From positions 1,780,001-1,844,000 of the forward strand of contig OX030957.1 in the NCBI GenBank assembly GCA_943735955.1: a DNA stretch of 64,000 nucleotides, in the 5' to 3' direction. Shown piece by piece: positions 34,253 to 46,732 of the stretch; positions within the stretch are counted from its first letter, which is position 1; each line of letters starts with the position of its first letter. The stretch is from Piscicola geometra (Eukaryota; Annelida; Clitellata; Hirudinida; Piscicolidae). The notes under the pieces were generated by a model. It had not been told where the DNA came from, ran no database searches, and saw nothing but the letters and a program-made list of their open reading frames with translations. The position numbers were made by a program, and so were the translations under genes.

Positions 34253-36159
34253 TTAAGGAAAATACATGTAAAATTTATATAAAATGAATAAATAATAAAT
34301 GATAAATAACTTTCATCCACGTAATTATTAAGTAAAATTGTTATCTTCATTTATATACTCTTATAAGAAGGACGGATTAGATTTAAAGACATTTTTCGAA
34401 AGCCATACAAGAAAAAATCAAAAGATGAGTGAATACTGCATGGTGCCTTGAAGAATAAATTGAATTGTCATGAATGTGCTTTGTAAGAAGTCATGGGAAA
34501 CAGATCAATGTCCTTCCAAATAGATACGATAAATAAAACCTAGAGTTTAGATGATTAGAAGGAGCGAGATAAGAGATGACAATACGGATATAAAACTAGA
34601 GAAAAACAAGAGTTAAATAAAGGGTGTTTCTGGTGAGATGATTGAGTGTCAATAAAAAAGCAACACAATGCAAAATAATACATTAAGAATTTATGAGATT
34701 GTATGACAGGTCACACTGCAAAACTTTTCCCTCTCACATCCTCTCATTGGAAAGATCCTTAGGCATAAACAAGAATGGAAAAACTATGCATACATTCACG
34801 CTTTAGTAATGAAGTCAAGTTATCTTCAAAAAAAACCAACGTTACAACATAAAACTTTTATTGACGAAAAGAGGCATAAAGGGGAATTAAAGAAATGAAA
34901 CTTTCATTTTGAGTTATAGGCCCAATCGATGCGTGGAATTCGATGGAGCGTGATCGACAATGAGGCATTCTGCTTACGCTCGCTGACAACTCATCCGCCT
35001 CTTTGTCTTTTTGCCTTGATCTTAATTAAATGCTTTATTTACTTTTTATTTGAAAATGAATTTTGGTGATTTTTATTTCGAAGAAGGAAATATATATATT
35101 TATTTAATTTTTAGCTTTTTTAAACATTGCATAAGCTTATTTTGCACTTATTTTTGAAGCTAAGATTAAACGTGAATTTTTTTCCAGCTACATAATTTTT
35201 TCTATTAAGCCCCTTTAATGTGATTTTTAAAATTTTTAATTTAATAATTAATATAATTTAATAATTAATATAATTTAGTTGCACATTATCATATATTGAA
35301 TTATTGAAGAGTAAATTTGATGTTGATCTTTTGAACAAATACCTTGTGTTCATTTTGCCTTTGGGATTATTTCTGCAGTGAACAGATGCTGTGTTCACAC
35401 AAAAAATCTTTTTTTTTGAAAAAATAGATATTCAACTATAAAAATATTTTTTCATGGAAATCTACATGTAAAAATATGCAATATATAATAACTTCCGTTT
35501 TTAAATTCAAATCTTGAAAAGCAATATTTTGAAAAAATGTCATTGAGATGTGAAATTTTTTATGCATTAGGTATAAAATAAAATAGATTTTCTCTTAGCA
35601 TTTAATACTATCTTCAATTTTATTTGAATTATTATTCATAAGTGAAATTTAACCAAAAGATGATCTACTGAAGCGATAAAAAAATTAACTTAACTTATAG
35701 ACCTACTCCAAGTGTTCAACTGCTACTTCTGACACCAAGTGCACATCCAAGCCTTAAAACACCACCAGAACAACTTGAATTAGTGAGGTTTCATAACTTC
35801 TCTTGCTAGACAGCCTAGGTGATTGTTTATCTGTGGGTTTTGGCTTGAGAACTCAGTGAGATCATTATAGTGGTGAATAAGAATTATTGTTGCCTTGGAA
35901 AAAACCAGAATTTGTTGTTTTCATAAAAACCAGCCCACTGGATACCATTATTTACTCAAGGTAGAGAAGAAACTCATTGAATCGGTTCTAGGGTTTAGCT
36001 GAGCTCAGGAGCCACCAGCTGAAGACACATGTCATGTACATGTCCAACTACACTTTGATTTTTTCTATAAACGTTTATTTTCACCATTAAACTTTCTAAA
36101 ACTGGATATATCTTTATATCCGTTTCAACCATTTGCAGAACTTTATTCATGCCACTGCT

Positions 36160-36222
36160 TAAGCCCAGTGAGTGCTCTTGAATACGATGGAAGTGCGCTA
36201 TAGAAATTTATTTGATTGATAT
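36160..36222 (+). mobile_element. LINE/SINE 3' tail
   Basis: AGTGCTCTTGAATACGATGG, then AAGTGCGCTATAGAAATTTA and TTTGATTGAT. It is a short copy of the tail seen at 21640, 31900 and 45295. Confidence 0.7.
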
Positions 36223-37032
36223 AGTGTAGTGTGGCATCACAAATATTTTTAAATAATATATTATTTTTTTAAGTATCATATTAAGTAACCTTATTATCAT
36301 AAAATTTGAGTAAATTAAATTATCCAATGTTTTTTTTTACTTGAAAACGCTGAAGCTTAAGCCTAAATCTTCGATTTAGTTTTTTGGGTGTGGGGGGGGG
36401 GAGAGAGTTTTATCAAAAGTACCAACTTCCAATATTAAATATTCATGAAATAGTTTAGTGAACCATATTTCAAGTGGACGTAACGAATTTCCAATTTTTC
36501 GATTTTTTGCCTTCTTATGCCCCCCCTACTATATGGTTCTGCGAATGTGCCAATGCTAGGAAGAGAGGTGGATTAAAAGATAGTAATAGAAAAATGCTAA
36601 AGCAAAGAAGCGATAAATCAGCCTAACGAAGCTTCATTTACGTGACACGCAGATGCTTGTCGGCAATCTCTTGCATCTATGTATTTCAAATTATTTAAGA
36701 AAATTAGTCAGTTCCTTTATTATTAATTTTAAGAATGTATTCTATAATATAAATTATATTCATGAAAACCAATCGTAACGTATAAAGCTTTTATTTTATT
36801 CTCGTTATGTAATTGAAAAATAATCTTCTCTCAACCCTATATTAAAACTAACTTTAAAAATTAGAATTAACAAATATACATAAAATTATTTTTAATACTA
36901 TTTCAACAATAAACCTGAAAACAGAAAAATTATTTAAAAAATTTGTAAAAATAAAAAAGCCTCTTAAGCGTTAACTTTTGACCAAGCAGACGATAAACTT
37001 CGATTGAGGTTCTTGTGAGATTTTATTTCGAG

Positions 37033-37756
37033 ATGAATGAAAATAGTTCTCCTAACGTAGAACCCACAAATGAAAAAAGGTTTGGTTTGTAATAAACTAT
37101 TAAAATTATTTTTCATATTTTTAATGGTGTTATATTCATATAAATGCTGATTTCAGGCGCAAAAGAAGTCCTTTAGAAGATATATCGAATGTGGCCAGCC
37201 CAAAAGTAATTTTAATAAAAAATTATTAAATATATTAATATTACTAATCAGTTTTCAAAAATAGTTTTAATAACTTGATTATTTTCTTGATAGTTTTTAT
37301 AATTCATTCTTTTTGTAAATTATTTTACAACTTATTTAAAGATTGATGCAGAAATATGGACTGACTCTAGCCTAAGTAATGTCTTATTTAATGAAAATAT
37401 ACGAAGATAAAATCTAATGATTAATAATGTATTTCAATAACTCAGACAAACCTGAAAAAGACAATCAAAAGGAATTCTATAATTGCAATACAACTGATGC
37501 ATTCAATCTTGAAGCTAAGTTAAACAAGCTGAAACAACCTCTCATCAACTTACTGTAATTCTTTTTACATTTAAATTTTTTTCAACATTAAATTTATAAT
37601 CTTTAACACAGAAAAGGTGACGAACATGAAAAGTCATTTTTATGTATTTTGGATGAGTTGGTGTCTGAGGCTGAAAAAGCTCTTGAAAAAGCAGAAAATG
37701 AAAAGCAAGAACTGAAGAAAGGAGTTGAAAATCTGATGAAGGCGTTTATTAATTAA
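37033..37756 (+). CDS. small unrecognised coiled-coil protein
   Basis: Exons 37033-37079, 37157-37205, 37342-37375, 37446-37554 and 37612-37756 join in phase to 127 residues. The N-terminus is basic and Ser/Pro-rich (KRRKRSPLEDISNVASPK), a likely nuclear localisation or phosphorylation segment. The last 45 residues form a heptad-like charged helix (LVSEAEKALEKAENEKQELK). All introns have good GT-AG ends, and the consistent phase over five exons argues it is real. I do not recognise the family. It is convergent with DARS2, whose stop codon is only 66 bases away, so the 3' UTRs probably overlap. Confidence 0.6.
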
Positions 37757-37821
37757 CCTATGTTCACATTAAGAAACAAATCTTTACTAATGAATATTTG
37801 TATAATCAAAAAGTCGATAAA

Positions 37822-40800
37822 TTAAATAGATGAACCCGTTTCACTTTTGGGATTTCCACATGATAAATGGTAGTACTGCATGTCTGATTCGCTGATCGTC
37901 GAGGGCGCCTTAGAGAGCAAACACTTGCCCTCACTCGATTTTGGGAAGGCGATAACCTCTCGAATGCTTTGCGCATTGCACAGAATCGACATGTACCTAT
38001 CGAAGCCTGAGTAATAAATTTATACAAATACAGTGAGAATTATTATTTTTAAATGTTTAGAAAAGTCTTTAAAAACAAAGAATTAAGACATAAGGTAGCA
38101 ACCTAGAGCGATTCCGCCATGGGGAGGGGCTCCGTAGCCGAGGGCCTCAATCAGATGCTCCAGTGTGCTTGAGTCCTCCTTCAGTGGTGGTTCATGTTTC
38201 AAAAGATTCATGACAACGATGCAATAATTGGAGCTGAAGAGGTATTTACTTTGAGAATTTTATCTAAGACGTGTTTTTGAAGGGCGGCTTGGTGAATTCT
38301 GATGGAGCCACCAGCGACTTCACAGCCGTTCAGCACTAGGTCGTAGTGCTGGCCTCTCACCTGTTCAACACGATGAATTATTTTAAATCGAAAATGGGCA
38401 TACGACATGTTTCGCCCATAATTCTTATCTTATGTTATTTTATGTTTGAGGTCTCAGTAATTTAATGAGATATTAAAAGCGACCACTTATACCTTTTGAG
38501 GTTCGGAGTACAATAGGTCGATGTCGTTAGGGTGGGGAGCAGTGAAGGGGTGGTGGGCCGATTCAAGACCTGTCATAATTATAGCGTTAATTTTTGTTTC
38601 GGTTTCAAAAAATCCAAGGAAAAGGGTAACTTTAATGATCTATGCTCACCTTCTGTTCCATCTTCCTTTGGCAAAAATAATGGAAAGTTTTCAACCCACA
38701 AAAATTTCATGCTGTCTTCCTTAGTCTGGATTGCAACTCCTGAGTATTTGAAGAAGCAGTTATATGACTTTTGAAAAAAATCTTGTGATTTCATCACATG
38801 TTACTTTGATAAATTTAATGAGCAAAATTATCTTATAATTTAAAACCTTTTTCTTGCAGAATGTTAGCTATTTCTGTTCGGAACTTCCCAGCAGCAAGAC
38901 ACTGAAATATTAATCCAGTTGTAACTTAAATGAATCACAAGTTAATTATCTCCTAATTTCAAGCTTCACAGAACGTGATTACCGCATCGCGATCTAGGCC
39001 TGCACAGACGATGAAAATGTCACCCGGCATGATGTCGAGTCTGTGAGACAATTCCTTGGACGATTGCTCGCCAATCAAATGTCTGAAGTTGCCGCTCCAC
39101 GAGCCATCCGCCCTGCTCGATACTATGGCGAAGAACTGCATGGTGATTGCAAGGAAGATGCACAAAGGCGCTCACTGATTAGAACATTTTTATTTAATAT
39201 AGACAAAAAAATATAATTAATAAGCAAGGTAAGATGAATACTAACCGTATAAGAAGAGAATAACTTTTTTAGTGTTGTTCCAAGATTCTTAATATCATTT
39301 TTGGTAATGTAAGGCTGAAAAAATAGATGTATCATGAAAAATGAATGAAAACCCATAAATTAAATTTCTTAAGCCTTCCAAAACTTCTAGTTAACTCACA
39401 GCAAAATACGAGAACTTGACGGCTTGAATCGAGTGCGTATCGGAATTCAAAAAGGCTTTCTCGAAAATGGGGAAACTGCACGCTTTGAATGCCTCTGTAA
39501 CGTTCTCCAGCTGCTCGAAGTGAATATGTGTCTTAGTTGATTTCTTATGTAATTCAACATTTAAAAGTATAAAAATGGGGTTAAATTGGAGTATAAACTA
39601 AGACTCACATGTTTCTTATATCTTGTGTCTGGCTTGTCAGAGCCGTAGAGTTTGATAGCATCGGAAAAGTCCATTTGTGGAAATGGTGTGTCGATGGCTG
39701 GAAGATGGGATGGCCAGGAGTGGAGGATCATGCCCTCGACCACCTCCTTCACGTCCTCTGGCTTCACAAACGCCATCTCCAAGTCCACCTTGGAGTGATA
39801 CATCCCTCAGATACGCATTTACATCATCACCTAAATATTTTCCGGTCCGTATTAATTTATAAAAAAGTTTATATTGTGCAGGCACATCAGCATACGGGCC
39901 AGGTTGGAATACGGGTGGGAAAAGATACACACACATAAGCACTAAGCGCCCAAGGTGGATGGGTGATACCTGCGTGAACTCTGGCTGTCTGTCCGGCTTG
40001 GCACTCTCGTCTCGGAAGCACCTGCTCACCTGCATGTAGCGGTCGACCGCGCCCACCATCAGCAGCTGCTTGAACTGCGTCGAGAGTGGTTAGTTGTTGA
40101 GTCACCGAGTGCATTGTACACGAGTACCGCTCAGAAGGCAACATCAGGTCATTTATAAATTATAAGCCCAGACGCTATTTAAAGACGAAAATTAGAAATA
40201 TTATTATATTGAATGAAAGACATCACAGTAGTTATCCCTGAAACGAGTTTTTGAAGTGGCGTAAGTACGAAGGGGCTTCAGGACCTGCTGAGGACTTTGT
40301 GGCAGAGAAAAAAACATTCCTTTCTCGTGGGTTGGCACCTTGAACTCCCTGGCACCCTGAGACGAAAATATGAAGCAGATGCTCAGAAACCCAAGGATGG
40401 TCATTTGAAGAAATGAAATGTCAAGTGAAGAACGCACCCCGGGAGTCTTCCGAAACAGAATCGGAGTTTCCACGTCGACAAAATCTTCAAAGGGATAATG
40501 CATTGATGTTATAATGCATATAATGTTGCTATGATAACATAAATACGATAATAAAAGACATTTTAATTATAATATAATATATTTTTTATTTTATTTCTCA
40601 TCATCAGCAGCACTTCCCACGCCTCACCATCATCACCACAAACCCTTTCCAGCGAGGTATTCTCTCATCTTGAATAGGACGCTGGACCGAAGTCTGAGAT
40701 TGCGTTGCAGTTGTGGCTTACGGATGTCCAAGTAACGGTACTGTAGACGGAGGTGCTCCTTCGCCTGTTGTGTGTGGAGTGGGTGGAAGAGTGAGGTTGT

Positions 40801-42011
40801 GCAGTGGATAGTGACGTGAGGTTGGTTGAAGTGGTGCAGAATATAGAGGTTGCAAGAAGGTGAATGAAGTATAGAATATCCTGGATAGTTTATGTTTAAT
40901 ATGAATATGGAAATTATAGTCCCAAGTGAATTAATCAAATGCTAGCTCTTACATGCTTCGCTTTTAATCTCTATAAATTATACAGCTGAAGGTAAATAAA
41001 CCATTAATTCACTTCAAATCTCATTAACAATAAGTAAATCGATTAATGAAGAGTCAGCTATATAATTTAAAATTCCATTAAATAAAAGATTGGGAGAGCA
41101 GGCAAGGTTTTAATGAGATACTTGGAAGAAGTCATTGATAGGAAAGGGAAGGTGGTTGAAACACTTGTTGAGAATCTTCATTTCCGTTGCAAGCAGTTCG
41201 ATCTGGCCTGTCTCCATGAACTGATGGGTGAGTCGTCATGGTTGGTGTTAATTAAAGAATTATTGAATTTTAGAATATGTTATACCTTACAGTAACATTA
41301 CTTATGCACCAATGCATTGCACTATTTGACTTCACAGTGCACACACCTCATTGTTCTGAAGGGCGGGTCTCAGCCTCACAGTGCCAACCACCTCCAGAAC
41401 AGACTCTAGAGTGAGGTCCTTTATCGACATCATCATCTATGGCGAGATGCAAGTGATTAAAAATTATTTCAGATTACTTGAAATTAGTAATAGGAAAAAC
41501 TTAAATAAAATTGAATAAAAAGATAAATATTAAATTTATGGTTAATACAAAAACAGCACATACTAGCGGATCATTGACAACCACTTGGATGGAGCCATAG
41601 GAGTCCCTCAGCACCAGGAACTGTCCACCCATCCTCTTGAACTGCAACCAGCCTGCCACCTTCACCACCTCTGACACATTCTCCCTGCTCAAGTCCTTTA
41701 TCCGCCTCAACTTCTGTGCTTTTGCCACTCCACATTCTTTGATTTCATCCTTAGGTTCATCTTTGCATTGGAAGCTTTCTTTGGTTTTGGTGATGTAAGG
41801 TGAAGTTTTACTACTAGATAAGTGTTTAATGTTTAAGATTCAGAAGAAAGTTTTAGTCATAAGACTTACTTGTATCATTCTTAGACTGAATAGTCACACA
41901 AGATTTCGATGAAGTTATTGCAGTGATATTTGAACTGAGAAATGTATTTGGAAGATTGTATCTCTTGAGATTAAACAGGGTCCTACTCATTAATAGTCTT
42001 TTAGTAGCCAT
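37822..42011 (-). CDS. DARS2: aspartyl-tRNA synthetase, mitochondrial
   Basis: Eighteen exons, 5' to 3': 42011-41870, 41778-41564, 41436-41347, 41220-41122, 40764-40644, 40484-40438, 40356-40285, 40074-39970, 39788-39609, 39510-39400, 39314-39246, 39135-38983, 38901-38847, 38739-38650, 38569-38493, 38360-38250, 38178-38103, 38006-37822. All phases agree: 665 residues (human 645). The first 45 residues are basic, Ser/Thr-rich and fit a mitochondrial presequence. The OB-fold anticodon domain follows ([19 protein letters not shown]). Class II catalytic landmarks include [20 protein letters not shown], the [16 protein letters not shown] flipping-loop region, motif 2 [20 protein letters not shown] and motif 3 GGIALGFDR. 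The bacterial-type insertion with [13 protein letters not shown] is present. It charges mitochondrial tRNA-Asp. The acceptor of exon 2 is the least certain. Confidence 0.92.
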
Positions 42012-45000
42012 TATAACAATTTTCCCTATTTTAAATAATAAATTTCCAATAATATTTTTAATGACTTTAATAACCAGGGATGTGTTTCAGTCAACTTTGT
42101 CGAAGGGTAGTTAGGAAATTTAAAAGTGAATTCGATAAATATTATAGGTCTTGATTATTCTCCGTTTACTGGTAGAGACTAAACTTTCAATCAATCAATT
42201 AATTAATTTTTGCTCAATTAAAAAAATGAATATTAACATAAAAAATCAATCTAACCACTTTTCAAATCCATCCTTAGTCACATAATCATCATCATCTCCA
42301 CAGCATCACTATCATCACCAATACAGCATCTTCATCATCACTACAGCATCATCATTCGAACTTCAGCATCATCATCATTTCCAAAAAAACATCATCATCA
42401 ACATCATTTTTCTGAATCCTCTTAGCACTGGTGTGATCGGAAATGCAAAAGAAGTCCTTGCGAAGACTGAAACCGTTGTTGTCGTGGCGGTTTCTCCCTG
42501 GTTGTTGCCCTCAACATAATTAAAAACGACCAACAATCAAAAAAATTTATAAATAAAACAAATTAACTATGTTTTGTTCTTTTTTTCATTAAAAAAGCTA
42601 CATATGGCATACATTATTTTTTGTCTTGAAAACTATAAAATTGTAGGTGAGATAATGAAAATAATTATAAAATTAACTATAAAACTTGTTTATAACCGAT
42701 TTACATTCAAATTAAATACACTTTCAAAATGCTTAAAGAACGCTTAGAGAGAAAAAGTAAAAAAAATAGTAGCCATATTAAATTTGAATTAACATACCTA
42801 AAAAATTGTAAATGTCTGTTAAATAGTTGTCTAGTTCGATTTAGTAATTCTTTCCAATATTTGGGCAAGTGTTTAAAATAACATAATATTTTATTTTAAT
42901 TTAAAACTCTATTTATTATATTTAAAGCATTAAACATTATCAAATAAATCTTTTAATTTATTCAAATGCGTTTGAACTTCAATTATTTCACATATTTGGT
43001 TGTTCATTTCTGCCAATATAAATCAATATATCCACAATAATGAAGGCGTATACATACGATTGAGTTGATCTAGAGCGAATCTATTTTCTCTTACTTGAAC
43101 CTTGGAGTGATGCTGCATTCATACGAAAGGATAATTTTTTTTATCTCAGTCTAGTTGATAGATAAAAGTTAGTTTGGAAGTTTACAAAAGTTGATTTACG
43201 GATTTAAAATTTAATTAATTTTAAAGTTTAAGTTTCAAATTTAACGAGTTGTATGAAAGCCTGAAACTACTATTAATGTTGTGAATTCAAAGAACCAAGA
43301 CTCAACATAACTAGAATACAACATAAAAGAGCCAAATTATTCCCCAATGGATTTTTTAAAAGTAATTATTAGAAATATTAAAAATATATTAAAATAAACA
43401 AATATACTATAAAAGCTGAAGTAAGATGAATCAGAGGACTTGAGAAGTTTGAATAACACTTCCTTATCCCGAATGGATTTAATCAAGGTAATTTGACTAA
43501 TTGCTTAGATGGAAATTTTGTGACGCTAAATAATAAAACAAATAGCCACTTAATTTGAATGAGCATGATACTTTTTCTCATGTAATTTCATAGGTTAAAT
43601 GAGCGTTTAAAAAAGTAAAAATAATGACTAGTGATGAGCATTATTTAAAGGCGTTGGACCAGTAGAGCTTTAAAGGCATTTTCATTTGCACTCATGGGTT
43701 GCCATTGAACCTAGGACCATTGACCGTTGATCAAGCCGTTCATCCAGTGTTTCATGATAAATTCATACAAACGGTTCAAATCGCATCATCCATTTTGATG
43801 AAACTCCACGGCAAACAATAACAATCTTTCTTACCTTTTTAATTTCTTGGAAATTTTCCTTTCTAATAGAAAGATAATATATACTATATAGATCATATTG
43901 TATAGTCTTTATATCATTTCCTATGTATGAGATTAAGAAAAGAATAAACTTAGTTTGTAAAAATCAATCACTATTTTCATAAAAGTTTTTTGATTTTTGT
44001 TAAATGAATTATCAATATCCATGCGAGAAAAATGAAAAGAAAAGAGGATAAGAAAAATCGAAGAAATGATCATTTATCTTACTCTCTTAAACCTCCCAAA
44101 GACCTATCAAACTTGAAACACTTGTTTCTTTTACATTTTCAACCATTCATCAATTCAAGGGTTCTCATTCAACAGTGACACAATAATCGAGTGTGATTGC
44201 AGCGGTGTACGACGTAGAACAGAAACCTTTTATTCTTCCCATCTTATCGAAAGCTATTAATTATTTAGATCTACTTGTATATATTTTGTTAAACATTCAT
44301 GTGATTTATTTTGTGAAAATCAGCGAAAAATAGATTTTTCAATAAAATGAATTGAAAAAACGCTTTAATTCATCTAATACTCATATTTAAAATAAAACAC
44401 ATATTGGCATAGATAAAAAAATAATTTAGAATTTGTTGCGCTTAGCGGTTCAACTTCAAAATTCAATCATTGAAAATCAATGGAAAGAGACATTTTCACT
44501 GAAAACCTTGATATTTTATCGACGCCTCTGATACCACCATATGCTTGCGTTGGACAATAAAATCGAATTAATTATGTTGAGATGAGTCGTTCAGTGGAAG
44601 CCCTAGAGAAATCATAGGTGAGGCCTCCAGAGACGGGCTGTAAAGAGGCCGCCAAGGGATAATTGGAGTTGTAGATCATCCCGAGGCTATGCCAGCCTGC
44701 CTTTCACAATCAAACATCACGCATATGAGTCATCAACTCATTAGGCGAACAAATATTTAAATCGCTTTATAAATATTAATGAATTTCGATTATTTATATG
44801 AATGAAGTGAATCAGAGATTTTGTACGTATATTGTTTATATAAAACTATGAAAGATATTTTGGGCTCTTATGAGATAACCTCAACGCAACAAATACGTGC
44901 GCAAAAACATCTCCAACGCTATTTTATCCTGTTTCAATTTAACCGCGTCATCAGATGAACAATTGATGGATTTGCAATTAATAAATTCCTTAGTAAACTT

Positions 45001-46732
45001 GAAAGTTGAACCGGTAACGAAAATATAAAATACGTTTGAAACGCTTCAACGGATTAATGCTTTGGTGCCCAGCGTTGTACAGTATTGTGGCACACAACGA
45101 TCTTGTGTGCACAGCTACTTGTGTGAGTTCTTTTGAGGCACAGAAAGAAAAATACTGATTCTTTCAGGGCAATTATTAATGACATTTTCTAAACATTTTT
45201 GAAACTAATATTTTTTACATGACGCGTATGTTTAGTGGTTAAAAAAACCGATACAATACTTACTAATCAAAACATTCATCATTGCTCCACATATATTTGA
45301 ATTTGAGGATAGAGCGCTATAGATATTTATTTGATTGATTGATTGATTGACATTAGTCGCGACCTGAAAATTATGATGTTGACGTTTATGAAAAAGCATG
45401 TGATAAAAACAGAGACGCTTATTTTGGTTATTCCAAAACAATTTCTTATCGTATACCTGCATAACGCTCATTTGATCCTACCGCCTCCGAGAAACAAAAT
45501 AATTATTATCAGAGAGAAACTACAATCTTTCACAGCTAAGTGTTCTTGCACTTGGATCATATCTGATTGTGTAAAAGAAAAATGTAAAAACAATTTTTTT
45601 AGACAAAATCTATTAATAAAATCAGTTTTAATAAGTAATGTGTTAAACCATTCGGAAGCTACAAATATATATAATGATTGAAACTACTACAATGTCCGCA
45701 TCTTATAAAAAAATGTGGACACTCGTTTATTTCTTATCTAAACAAGATGTTTGTGGAGTGTAAACATTGGTTATGCCTAAAACCGTTTAATATAGGCACA
45801 ATAAAAAAATCATTAAATTACTTGATGTAGCATCGCAGGATTATGTTTTATTCAGTGTTCATGCATTTCAAATGCACACATTGCAATTCGTAAATTTATT
45901 TTTCGATCTTTATTTTACCTTCAGCTACCAATTTCGAGAGGCTTAATTGAGATTTACTAGGGTGTAACACATGGCAATATTGAGTTTTCGCCTAGATTTG
46001 TTCAAACAAAATAAATATAGCCTCTATTTATTCGCCTCTCAAGCATTCCTTTTACGAATGGAGTGTTAAAGAGATGCATTAATTTTTTAAAGACACTTCG
46101 TATGTGGAGTAATGGCCCTTAGAAATCGTTTTAGCAATCATTCATACGGATATAAATGTAGAGCATATCATGAAATAAATGAGCTTTTTATTATTCTTTA
46201 GTTTTTGTTTTATTTATCAATAATATATATTTGTAGTTCTCATCATACAAGAATTATCTAGCTCATAAAGAGTTCATGGTTGGTCGTATCTTGAAGCTCC
46301 ATCACGGCCACCCACCACTTCCAAGAATTTTAAAAATGCCCTTTTTTAACTCAAAAATTAGATTATCATGTAAAAATATGAATTGTCGTTTCAATTGCCG
46401 AAATTTCTATATAGAAAGTTTTTGTTAAAAAATGCTAACTAAATCAAATGTACATCAGTGCATTCTCGTTTGACATTATTATTTTGATTACCCTTAAATA
46501 ACAAAGAAATATAAACCGATTTTAAAATCATACTTTCATACCCTTCTCTAATAAATTTACAAATTAAATCGAAACACAACCGATTGTCATGTTCACTCCA
46601 ATAAAATGATCAACATTCCAAACGATTATTCATTCAAACAACTTCAAGCCTTAAAACATAAAAAATCAACTTCAATTTTTCTCCAAACTATTCGACCACG
46701 ACACAGCAGACTGGCCACTGCACGGTGGTGTG
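42012..46732. other. long intergenic region, 4.7 kb
   Basis: AT-rich, without a convincing gene. It holds a CATCAT-rich patch at 42280-42420, a GC-richer non-repetitive block at about 44575-44745 (candidate regulatory element) and a LINE tail at 45290-45352. An ORF at 45343-45681 begins in that tail and has no recognisable domain, so I leave it uncalled. Confidence 0.5.
45290..45352 (+). mobile_element. LINE/SINE 3' tail
   Basis: ATTTGAATTTGAGGATAGAG then CGCTATAGATATTTATTTGA and GATTGATTGATTG, the same 3' end as the 31350-31960 element, truncated to about 60 bases. Confidence 0.72.

Larger units (their letters stand above)
33156..37032. other. intergenic region downstream of the POU gene
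   Basis: It contains the right inverted-repeat copy (33524-34252). It also has a GC-richer block at about 34915-35010 (CGATGCGTGGAATTCGATGG ... CTTACGCTCGCTGACAACTC) that could be a conserved regulatory element, and a LINE tail at 36160-36222. The remainder is AT-rich with no gene or strong signal seen. Confidence 0.5.
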
